Source: Luscinia megarhynchos (Eukaryota; Chordata; Aves; Passeriformes; Turdidae). Taken from it: DNA of 64,000 nucleotides. Below, piece after piece: positions 50,371 through 60,436 of this stretch. Each line of letters begins with the position of its first letter. Within the stretch, counting starts at the first letter, position 1. The translations under genes and the position numbers were made by a program. Where the stretch lies: contig CM067592.1 of assembly GCA_034336665.1 (NCBI GenBank), positions 29,299,819 through 29,363,818 of the forward strand. Reading direction: 5' to 3'. The notes beneath the pieces are model-generated. The model did not search any database, was not told where the DNA came from, and saw only the letters and a list, made by a program, of their open reading frames with translations.

Positions 50371-50935
50371 CCTTTTTAAAGATGTGTGAATGTTCTCCTT
50401 TTTTCCCCAGTCACCTGGGTTTTCACTGGACTGTCATGACTTTTCCAATATCATGGAGAGTGGCTTGGCAAATACCTCAGGCCAATTCCCTCATGATTCT
50501 GGGGTGCATCTCATCAGGCTTTATAGGGTTATATATGTTCAGGTTCCTCAACTGGCTTTGAAAGAAATCTTTTCCTACAGTGTGCTGACCTTTGTTCCAC
50601 CAGTCTTTATTCTGAGGTCCATTCATTCTAGAGGTGGGGAAAAAGAAGATGGAATTGTAGAATAAAACAAGAATTTTTTGAGTACTTCAGCCTACTCCTT
50701 AAGTGTTTTTACACCAGTTTACCTGCCTTGTTCATAAGGGGGATCACTTTCTTTAACCTCCTTTTTCTGGCTAACACACATGCTATTCTTTGTATCCCTT
50801 GCCAAGCTCAGCTCCAGCTTCAACTTGACATTTCTCACCTTATACATACATTACTGGACTACATCTCTAGACTCTTCTTAGTATACCTATCCCTATGACC
50901 ACTCCCTGTGCCTTCCCTTCTTTTCCTTTAGTTTT
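50371..50935 (-). mobile_element. CR1 LINE, 5' portion (after LTR)
   Basis: Continues the CR1 interrupted at 49657: CCTTTTTAAAGATGTGTG, then CCCCAGTCACCTGGGTTTTC, TCATGACTTTTCCAATATCA, GGGTGCATCTCATCAGGC, and, further upstream in the element, CTTGCCAAGCTCAGCTCCAG. These correspond, in reverse, to ORF2 sequence upstream of box A. Parts of the region 50570-50690 are too decayed to place. The element fades out around 50935. Confidence 0.82.
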
Positions 50936-51087
50936 ACGAGTAGGTATATCCATGTCCTTCTTGTGAAAGGCAGCCCAGCACTGAACACTGCACCCGTGTG
51001 ATGTGTCTCATTTGGGTTAAGTACTGTGGAAGGACTGCTTCTTTTGATCTTCTTGCAGTGGTCTTCCTAATGCGGAAGTTGGGTGAT
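50936..51087 (-). mobile_element. Second minus-strand CR1, 3' portion (split by LTR)
   Basis: GGTATATCCATGTCCTTCTT and CCCAGCACTGAACACTGCAC are landmarks of the CR1 C-terminal region in reverse. They lie downstream of box A in element terms, so this cannot simply continue the preceding copy. It is cut by an LTR at 51088 and resumes at 51724. Confidence 0.72.
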
Positions 51088-51723
51088 TGTGGGAGTCCAG
51101 AGTATTCCTCTGGCTTCCCTGGGAGGTTCAAGACCCCCCTGGCGGGGTCCCCAAAGACCCCTGAGTGAGACCCTGGTGTCTCAGGCACTGAATTCACACC
51201 CCTGGGGGAAATTACTAACACAGAGGGAATGGAAACAAGCCACCAAAATTAGTAAAGTGTAAATTAGGTTGTTAGAATGTAGAACTTTTGGGAAAGTTTG
51301 TGATAAGGGACATGTGGCCAAAATGGAGGAATTGGGGGTAGGGATACTTCTTCCTTCTTCTTCTCCGAGTCATCCATGCTGGGTGACATGCTGGCACTTT
51401 TAGATTGGATGTGAACAAAGCTGGACCATGTAACAAGATTGCATTGTATTGGGGGCCATTTGTAAATACCTAGTACGTAACTTAGACTATAAAAGATAAG
51501 TCCTGCCTCTGCCAGGAAGATTCTGCCTTGGATGTCTAGCGAGCAGACTGCTGCTCTGGACAAAGCATTTCTGAGATAAGAAACAATAGACAACCATGAA
51601 AACCTCTAAGAACAGCCTCCTGCAGTCTGTCATCGGCGGGCATCGGAAAGAGCTGGGTTGCAAACCACCTGCATGTCCTCCTGAGGTGATCTCAGGTCTA
51701 AGGGGACACCTCGGGCAGTGACA
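51088..51723 (+). mobile_element. Solo LTR, ERVK-like, with 6-bp target duplication
   Basis: 636 bp from TGTGGGAGTCCAGAGTATTC to GGGCAGTGACA, with TG...CA termini. GGTGAT occurs immediately on both sides (51082-51087 and 51724-51729). Six-base duplications are typical of ERVK/betaretrovirus-like integration. TATAAAA at 51488-51494, followed by GATAAGTCCTGCCTCTGCC, is a plausible core promoter. Removing the LTR and one GGTGAT joins the flanking CR1 halves exactly. No internal region remains. The minus-strand open frames (50934-51221, 51264-51593) are antisense translations. Confidence 0.88.
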
Positions 51724-51985
51724 GGTGATGATGTCCCTCTTTGCTGCTAGGGTATATTGCTGACTCAGGTTAACTCACTGTCCCCCAGGGCCAAAGGGCT
51801 TCCCTCTGCATGGCTGTGCACGAGCTTACAAGCCACCAGCATGGGTTTATTTCTCCTCAGCTGCAAGCGTGTCCCTTTATTTGTTGAGTTTGGTGAGGTT
51901 GCTGTCTATCCATGTTCCCAGCCTTTCCGGATTTCTCTGAGAGGCAGTGCATGCATCTGTTCCTTCCAGTTTCATTTGCTGCATA
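51724..51985 (-). mobile_element. Second minus-strand CR1, remaining portion
   Basis: After the LTR the CR1 resumes with CTCTTTGCTGCTAGGGTATA and TTGCTGACTCAGGTTAACTC, which follow CTTCCTAATGCGGAAG of the left half in normal CR1 order (reversed). TATCCATGTTCCCAGCC and CTCTGAGAGGCAGTG are weaker landmarks. The boundary near 51985 is approximate. Confidence 0.68.
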
Positions 51986-53822
51986 AGAGATTGTCATCTC
52001 TTTCTAATATAATCAGTGACTTCATCTCAGTGTGTGTTGTGCTGCTTCATACAAAAGCTTGTGGTAGTGCATATTTCAACTTCTACCTAAGTACATGAGC
52101 TTGTTTTTTCACTTATGGCTATTATAGTTTCGTCTGTCTCATTACACAAAGCCATTAAATGGCTTCTGCTAGTTTACACTGACAGGAAGACAGCTGTTAT
52201 GCTACCAACTCTGATGAAATTGAATCCAACTCATTCCAAATCACAATCCACTATTTTACTGCAGCATTTTAAAATTCACTTGTATCTTCTGCACAAGTCT
52301 GTCAAGAATGACACAAAAAATCTTGGCTTTAAATTTGCTTGGATTGAAATTAACAGGCATCTTACCATTAATTCCACTGGAACAACTAAGCCAATGGTAA
52401 GGGCTTAGGAAAAATCCTGCCATATGTGACTTTTAAATATTCATAACTGAGATAAGTAGAAAGCCATTTTCTCTTCAAACTCTGTCAGTGGGGGTTTTTG
52501 GGGGGTGAAGGCTTAATTTGCCCCAATATTCTGTATTAAAACAGAAAGCTATTCACCATTCTAGGATTTCTCAGAATATGGCCACTTGTTTTGCTTTTTA
52601 AAAAATATTTAAGAACAGAAAAAACCCTTACTTTCTTTCTTTTTTTTTTTTTTTTTTTTTTAAAGAACAAGCAAAATCTCAGACCAGGAGTTTTGGATAA
52701 AATGTGATATGAAATTGTGAGCATGAAATGTGATATAAAATGTGAGCACGAAAGTGCAATTTACACTTCTATGCAACACATATGATTGTACATGTCAGGG
52801 ACATATTCAAGATACAGTTGTTATTTCCTTCCATACCCAATTATAGATATAGCCTTTAAAAAAACTCTTTCATAATATAATCCAAATAAATAAAAAGCAA
52901 AATTTTAAATAATAAACTATAAGCAGTGTTTATCAGTTCTTTATGTTTTATTCCATGTTATTTTTATACATGAAGCAAGACCTGCAAATTAAATTTTTCA
53001 AACTTTTTGCTTAAAAACCTTTGTTATAAGAATATATTTATTTCCAACATATGAACACCAGAGTAATTTTTTAGTATCAGAATATCTGGACTTATAGTTT
53101 GGCAATATGACCTGATCAACATGTTGACAGGAAACCAAAGTATGATTTCCAGTCCTGTTATTTTGCTACATCTTGGAGGTTTGCCTTATTTTCTTTGAGG
53201 AATAAGAGGGACAGCAAACACAAATCTTATTCAACAAGTAATCCACATGCATTTTAAAAAACCCACCAAAAAACATAGTTAATGAATTATAAATATAATG
53301 GAATTTTACTTTTTGGAGTATGAAATTAATACTTTGGGGATGGAGATATGTACTTTACATTTTCACCTTGGATTTGTAAATTTTTTTTAAACTCTTGGTT
53401 AGAAGAAAAGTAGCAGAGAATGTATTCCATTAAGTTTATAGTTTCTGGTTTTTATTTTATTGCATTGAGTTTTACCTATCTTTAAATGTCATTATAGGTT
53501 CATCCATGTCCAAAGAGACAGTATGGACAGTAACTACATTCCTCTTTTCCAGCGTCTACCAAATCCTTCCGAGTAAAGATCACCCTTTGCTGATTTCCTC
53601 TTACTATTCTGAGAAACATGCATTCTCATGAAAACACTGTTTCATGAGAAACAGCTGAGGTAAAATACTCTTTACTAATAAAACAAGAAATTTTGGACAG
53701 CGAGAAGACTTCATTCCATATGCTCTGTTTTAGGACCAGTGCCTGAAGTCAATATTTTGTTACATGTTTCTTAACACCTAGCGGAAGTAAAATCCTATTT
53801 TGTTTCTTATAGCTACCAGTTC
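51986..53822. other. AT-rich stretch, nothing recognised
   Basis: About 1.8 kb with a 22-base T-run at 52640-52661. No gene or further element recognised. Confidence 0.5.
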
Positions 53823-55053
53823 TGTTGGGGGTTTGGTTTTCTTGCATTTTGTTCCTTTTTACTCATAGAATTTTTTCCTATAAGTTGCTAGGATACATTA
53901 ACGACTGGATACTTAAGAAAAGAAAAGAGGTGGCCAAGCCTCAGGGAAGGAGGGCGTTTGGTTGCGCTCCTCTTACCTGAGGGTTTCTCCCTGAGGGGCA
54001 GAGATACCACAAGAATTGGGCAGGAAAAGGGGCAGGGGCAGCTGCGAGTGTCCGTCTCTCTCAGGGCTTTGGAGAACAGTCGGAGCTGCCGCTTGGGGAA
54101 GGGGATTCACTGCCACCGCCATAACCCAGCCCAGAGCTGCCTTTTCTTCTGCTGCTGGGCTGAGCCTCTCGCTAGGGCAGCGAGGGACCTTATTATCACC
54201 TACCTCACTAAGAGAGGAGCGTATCCCCATCTGCTCATGTGCCTGGGATCCTGAGCTCACCTCTCCCTGCCCTGCTCAGAGCCAGGCCGCTGCTGTCCCG
54301 TCCCTGCTCCTTCTTCAGCACTGCTCCGAGCTTTCCCTGCACCGTAGCCCTGCACCCCCTGCCTGCCAATACATCTTGCTGCTCCAGCTTGGTGCTCCTC
54401 AGAGTCCTGCAGGGACACCGGGATCGGCTGCCCCAGGGTTTGTGAACCAAAGCCTCTCTCCATCCCTTCCCGTCTGGGCAGTGGGTTTGGCTGCCCCAGG
54501 GTTTGTGAACCAAAGCCTCTCTCCATCCCTTCCCGTCTGGGCAGTGGGTTTGGCTGCCCCAGGGTTTGTGAACCAAAGCCTCTCTCCATCCCTTCCCGTC
54601 TGGGCAGTGGGTTTGGCTGCCCCAGGGTTTGTGAACCAAAGCCTCTCTCCATCCCTTCCCTCGGGCCCAGGCCCAGCCGCCATTCCGCTGGCTAGCTGCG
54701 CAAGCCGCCCCACAGCCCTCCCCTGCAGCCGCGGGGGAATCACCGCACCCGCCCTGCCCGGCCAGGAGCCAGCAGCGCCCCTGCTGGCCGTGCCTGGAAC
54801 TGCACCACGGGGAAAGTGCCCGCGGCCCAGAGGGGTCCCTGGGCTCCTGTTCCGGGTGTGGTTAATGCTGTACTTGTTCTTGTTTGTTTGCTTCGTTACA
54901 CACACTAGTAAATAACTGTTACTCCTATTCTCATATCTTTGCCTGAGAGCCCCTTAATTTCAAAATTATAACAATTCAGAGAAAGGAGGTTTACATTTTC
55001 CATTCCATGGGAGGATCCTGCCTTCCTTAGCAGACAGCTGTCTGTTTTTCCCA
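53823..55053 (+). mobile_element. LTR with 63-bp minisatellite and CpG-rich core
   Basis: Starts TGTTGGGGGTTTGGTTTTCT. The second half matches the LTR at 49658-50370: GGAACTGCACCACGGGGAAA, TAAATAACTGTTACTCC, GAGAGCCCCTTAATTTCAAA, and GATCCTGCCTTCCTTAGCAG. It is about 500 bp longer, partly because of a 63-bp tandem array, and is GC- and CpG-rich between about 54000 and 54850. The 3' edge near 55053 (TTTTTCCCA) is approximate and no target duplication was found. A 299-codon plus-strand open frame (54016-54915) and several minus-strand ones cross it. The 63-bp unit is a multiple of three, so frames stay open; the peptides are repetitive and show no retroviral motif. Confidence 0.8.
54426..54660. 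repeat. Minisatellite, 3.7 units of 63 bp
   Basis: Units start GGCTGCCCCAGGGTTTGTGA and contain CTCTCCATCCCTTCCCGTCT. Three full copies and a partial fourth are almost identical, differing only in the left edge of the first. It lies within the LTR, in what should be U3. The related LTR at 49658 has no such array. Confidence 0.95.
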
Positions 55054-57333
55054 TATATTAAAGGGGCAGAAAACAGCTGCATTCCACCCTTAGTTATTTG
55101 AAAGCAATGTTTCTCTTTAGATTTCAAGTTTTGAAGAGAAAATCACTACATCAAACTTATTTTTATACGATATTGAAGAATTATTCAATATTTTTGCTTT
55201 CTTCATGCTTTGTCTCTGCTTATCTCAGTGTTTTAGTTTTGCTGCCACTTGAAAGCATGAGATTGACTGATATAAAGCATGAAAGAATGTGACAAAGAAA
55301 GTCCTCAAGTGCCTTTATATCAGCATCTTTTCCAGATGATATGCTAAAAAAGGTTCCACATCAGGAATAGTGTCTTGAAGAGAATATATAATCTATATTT
55401 ACAGTTTTACTTGCATTTTAAGAAGACCTGCATTTTGTAGAAATAACATTTAGTTTTAAATTGTCTAATTTCATTTTTCTACTTTCCATGCCTCCTCGTT
55501 CTTCTTTTCACACCCCTGAAATTAGAAAGATAAACAAATATATATTTGCTGTATTTGGTTGATAAAGACACAAAATTTGGATACATAGGGAGTGATACTT
55601 TAACTACCTTTGTGTAAACTGGAAAATAGCAATTTCTTCAGAATTCAATAAACACCTCAGACTCTTTTAAATGCAAAACCAGTTTTCTCTCTTGTATGTT
55701 TTGGTGCTATGTTTATTGTTGTGTAAATATAGATTTTGCAAAGCAACAAAAATCTATATTTTAAACTCTAGGTATAAAGAAAAATTATTTGAATGAAAAA
55801 AAATCGCAGATTGCATGAATTTGGCAATATTCTTGTGTATTGTTCATGAGTAAGTAAACACAAAGTCAATATTTTAGTAACCAGCAGATTAAAGCACAGC
55901 CTGTAGCAAATGTTAGTGTGACAGAGGGCTGCACTGTAGATTGGTTTGTATGGACAGTAAGAACCACCATTACCATAGATGCTCAAAGTATGTTATAGAA
56001 TGGAAAGATTTACCCTGGATTCAGAAAAGAAGGTAGATAAATAGTAAATGACAGATATTTTCTTGGCTGTACTGCAGTGACATGCACATACCACACATAG
56101 TACCCACCACAGCTAACAAATCAGTGTAGATTTAATGGAGATTTCATTGCATTCAAAATTTCTTAAGTGATTGGCTATGAGATGGCAGACAACACAGAAC
56201 GATTATTCAAGACTACTTAATCGTGTCCTAGGACTTGGGTGAACTTTCCTTTTCAAATATTGCAAAACCTTGCATTATGAATTGCATATGCAATTATGGC
56301 CTCTATTTCTAGCTTATCAATTCATCAAATTTTTTTTGCACTTATGACCTTTTACTCTGTTCACTTGCTTTTAAACTTGTCCTCCTTCATACTAAGGATT
56401 AGGTTACAGGAGCTGGCAGAGTCAACCTAAGATGTCTGCAGATAGAAGTTTTCTTATGGTGTTTGTGGTTTGGTAATTCGAGTGCTTTCTCTGTCTTGAC
56501 TCTGCTACTATGTCAGCCAACATAGCTAACTAACTTATCAGAATACTGTGTCAAAAAAGCCAAAACTGTACTTCTTCTTTATTGTGCTAAACGGACTTGA
56601 TAGTATGCAAATACTACGATCAGAACAAGCACGAGACTGTTGTGAATTCACAAGATTATATAGAGGGAAAATTGAGACCTATGTCTCTTAACTGATGTGA
56701 AACAGATTCATGTACCTGAACATAACTACAAAACTGACTGAAGATCATGTGTGCAGAAAGGAGAATGCTTTACACATCCTACAGAAAGCATATTTTAGAG
56801 TAGATAACCAGCATCACACAACTGAAGTGGGTTTTATATAATCCATCTCTATGATTGGTTATTTCATTTTTTCTCCTTACTGATTCCCACTAAACTCAGA
56901 TTTGAAAAGTAGTAGTTTTATAAGTATAATATCTAATTTTCAAATAACAAATAGATATTAGATAGTTGAACTACAAATGTATACTTAGCCAACCCATCAG
57001 GATTGGCAAAAAACCACACAGGGTTTATCTAAGAATATCAACACAGGTAGAATTTCACCCTTTTATCTGGAAAAATTTAGAACATATTAAAAACTGTTTA
57101 TAGAAATAGAATATGAAAGTGATAGTAGAATAATATTTACGAAGTGTTCCATAGAAGAAAGATAATTTTACCATCCTTTACCTCACCGTGTATTTCATTT
57201 TTTAGCAAGGAAGTATTGAAAAGGGACTACATATAGTCATTAGGTCAAAGAGAAGATATTTTAGTAATGACTGCCATTCATTTATTTCTGTTTAATAAAA
57301 TTGTTGCTGCAAAATCCACTAACATGAGTTTAC

Positions 57334-57476
57334 CAGAAATACGAGCTGGGTAAAATTTTTCAGAGAAAACGGAAATACTTTATCTAGTTCTACACATTCT
57401 GTTGTAACATTCCCATTGGATTTGGTGCGTTCTAACTTTATGAAGAGGTGGGTATTGGAAAACGATGTGCTTTCCC
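57334..57476 (-). other. Candidate internal exon
   Basis: On the minus strand a pyrimidine-rich stretch (TTGTTGTTCTTTGTGTTGG then CTTTAG) precedes a 143-bp segment, which ends CTG before GTAAAC. The segment is open throughout. It begins with two bases of a split codon and ends on a codon boundary. The predicted 47 residues start ESTSFSNTHLFIKLER and include two N-glycosylation motifs (NVT and NFT) and one Cys, suggesting an extracellular protein if real. The size is ordinary for a vertebrate internal exon. I do not recognise the protein and see no partner exon nearby, so chance is a serious alternative. Confidence 0.25.
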
Positions 57477-58033
57477 CTAAAGCCAACACAAAGAACAACA
57501 AGAAAAAATTATTAATAATATTTATGTGATCAGCAACATTTTTTGAGTTGACTGAAAAACCATGAATACCACAGGCAGACCTTGAAACTTAGATTCCAAA
57601 GTCATAACAGCTACATGATGTAAAAATAGTGTGGCAGATCAAAATAGTTTTCTCATTGAAACTGATAGGTTTTACTGACATTTTTATGTTTCAAGAATAT
57701 TTTTCAGTAGTAATATTTTTCAGATATGTGCTTGTTTTACTTCAAGACTACTACCTATCGTGAAATAGCCAGTAATGTGAATATGGATGGAATATTTAAA
57801 ATTATAATTCTGAACCTGGGAATAAACTCCCTTACTCTATTGATACATTGGATGCACAGGTATTACACATTCCTTTAAAATATTTTAAAGTACTTTTTCT
57901 GGGTTTTTGTTTTGTTTTGAAAGGGACCAAAACCTATTTTGAAACCTTAAAGAGTTCTATTGAGGGAAATTATGTTTCATGACTGTTGCAAGGGAAAAAA
58001 CCCAAATGAAAATGAATAACAAAACAAAGAAGC

Positions 58034-58063
58034 AAAAAAAAAAAAAAAAAAAAAGAAAAAAAA
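58034..58063. repeat. A-rich run
   Basis: A-run of about 21 bases, one G, then A7, followed by CAAAACA. It may be a poly-A tail remnant, but no retroposon body is recognised on its left. Confidence 0.85.
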
Positions 58064-60376
58064 CAAAACAGCCACACTGCCAAAACCACCCTAAATGGTG
58101 ATCCAAAATAAAAATCAGCAGCTAATTATATGACATAGAACTTTTACTGCTAAAATGTAGAGATAACTGAGAGACAGAATCCTTTGAATAATATACAGCA
58201 AACATACATGGATACTCTGAAAAGTGTGTTAAGCCAGTGAATAGAGAGATAGACCAAATAGAAAACCAAGCATGGAAACATCAAAGGGTGGCGAGGTGCT
58301 AGAAGAACAGTTGTCAACTATGCTAAAGATGTGCTAAAGATTCTCTAACCTGTAAGTAGGAACAAGTTACCTGGTACCAGTTGCTTTGGTGCACTGCAGT
58401 GGGCCAAAGTAAGACTAGAATATCCAGAATTCAATCCAGAGACTATGGAAAATAACTGAACTATCCAGTAAAGCATTAATATGCTCTGTGCATATATGTC
58501 TAACAACATATTTATATATGCAGTTTCTGGAACCTTTATTGTCAAATAGTTCATCTCTGTAGGAGTTGCTCTCTTGTGGATGTAAATCAAAGCTAAGTCT
58601 CTTATTAGCTTCTGTGACGTGGAACTTTCCAGAGTTTTTTCCTATATCTGAATTTTAGGAAGTGCCTGTAGGTGGAGTATACTGATATATGTGCCAGAAA
58701 CAAGATTAAATAAACTAAAGGAATCTCACAGAGATTTGTGTAGCATTCTGTTATTTTTTGGTGGGTTTTTTTTCTGCTCTGTTTTGTTTAGGTATGTTTA
58801 TACAACCGCGGAATAAAGAGCTCCAACATTGAGATTACTTCAACTAATCTCATTGCATAGCTCCATAAAATCTGGCATGATTCCATCAGAAAAGGCCTGA
58901 GCACCTGTGCTATATGGGCACAGAGAGGCTGCTGTAGACCATATGCTGGGAAAATGGCCCAGGAAGGATTTCCAGTCATTGATAACCCAGAATTACCAGC
59001 ATTTGAACTAACTGCTGAAATAATCTGGGATGTACAGCCTGGTAAGGAAGAAAGGCCTGTCAAACCAAATGGTGTCTGAATACATAATTCATAGACTTTA
59101 ATTATGAAATGTCAGTGCAGTCAAAGTAATTTATAAATAATTTCTTTTAAACTAAAATCAACTACACATGAGCTAAATAACCAATAATCTCCTTACAAAT
59201 TATGCAAATTATAAAATATTGACATTATTACTCAGGGAGGACAGAAGGGGTACAGATGAGGCTGTAAGAAAAAAGGTAAACAATTCTGATGCAAAGGCTG
59301 CAAGCTGATATGCAGTCTTTGAAAATGTAAGCAGTTGGTTCTATGCAAATGCTACTGAAAAGGTAAGATTCTCTTTCTTCTTTTACATACAGTGTATTCT
59401 TAGTCATGGCATATTCACCAAGTATTCAGTACAGAATGCCGTAGAATTCTATTAAACAGAAAAGATAGGTCATAAGTATTTTCAGATGGTAATACTTCAG
59501 AAAGAAAATACATGTTTTAAGGAATACACAGTAGATACAGAAATTTAATCAGGATTACATAATTTTCATTTTTTACTACTTATATTTAAATTACAAATTA
59601 AATTAATAATTTAATTTTATTTGGTAGTTCAGTAGCTGTATTGCTACCTGAATAAATATAACAATTTCAGCGACCTTAAAACAATTAGCACAGCACTAAT
59701 GTAATGCCATTTTGTGTGTCAGACTTACTAAAAAACAGGTGCCTAATAGAGCATTTCATGTGTTCTCTGGCAGAGCTTTCTCATATAAAAAACTTATACT
59801 TCTGAAGTCATTATTTGACTGGAACTTTTCCTTGCTCTCCTTTAAAGCAATATGTGTTGAAAAAAAATAGTTTTTATTGGCACTCAAAAGAGTCATGCCA
59901 GAAAAGAAAAGATTATATGTCTGCTGACAAGCACTATAAAGTAGTTCTCAATATACAAGCATTGTGAGTGGCAAAAAGTTTACAGCAAACCAATAATTTC
60001 TTGCTCTTCTATATTTATATACAGTTTCTTTATTGTCTTATGCTCTTGCATGTGTTTGCCTCTTTTTAACCCCAAATATATCACAGTCTCACAGATGTGG
60101 TGATAAAAATACCTTTTAAATAATATTAACCAAATTTTCAGTTGCCTCAAATAAGTTTGAGAAGAAATGGAGAAATGATGAGCCTAGCAAGAACAAATAA
60201 TGACATTCTCAGGCGTGCCTTTTGACACTTTTCTATTACTAACCTACATTATGTGCAACTTTACCTTGGATATTCCATTGGGAAAAAATGTTTTGTTCAT
60301 TTTTCAAATATTATACTCTTCCCTTCCTTTCAACCTTTCTTTCTCATTTTCATCACTGCATCACTGCTTGGTAAAA

Positions 60377-60436
60377 ACAAAAAAGAAACAAAGCCTAAAA
60401 AGAACCCCAAAAAACCAAAAAAACCACCCAAAACAT
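60377..60436. repeat. A/C low-complexity tract
   Basis: A-rich tract with CAAA, CCAAAA and ACCACCC units. Two open frames crossing it are Lys/Pro-rich at their C-termini for this reason. Confidence 0.8.

Noticed and set aside
54016..54915. 299-codon plus-strand open frame, the longest in the window
   Set aside because: It runs through LTR U3 DNA and a 63-bp (in-frame) minisatellite. CpG- and GC-rich sequence lowers stop density, and the product has no retroviral or other recognised motif.
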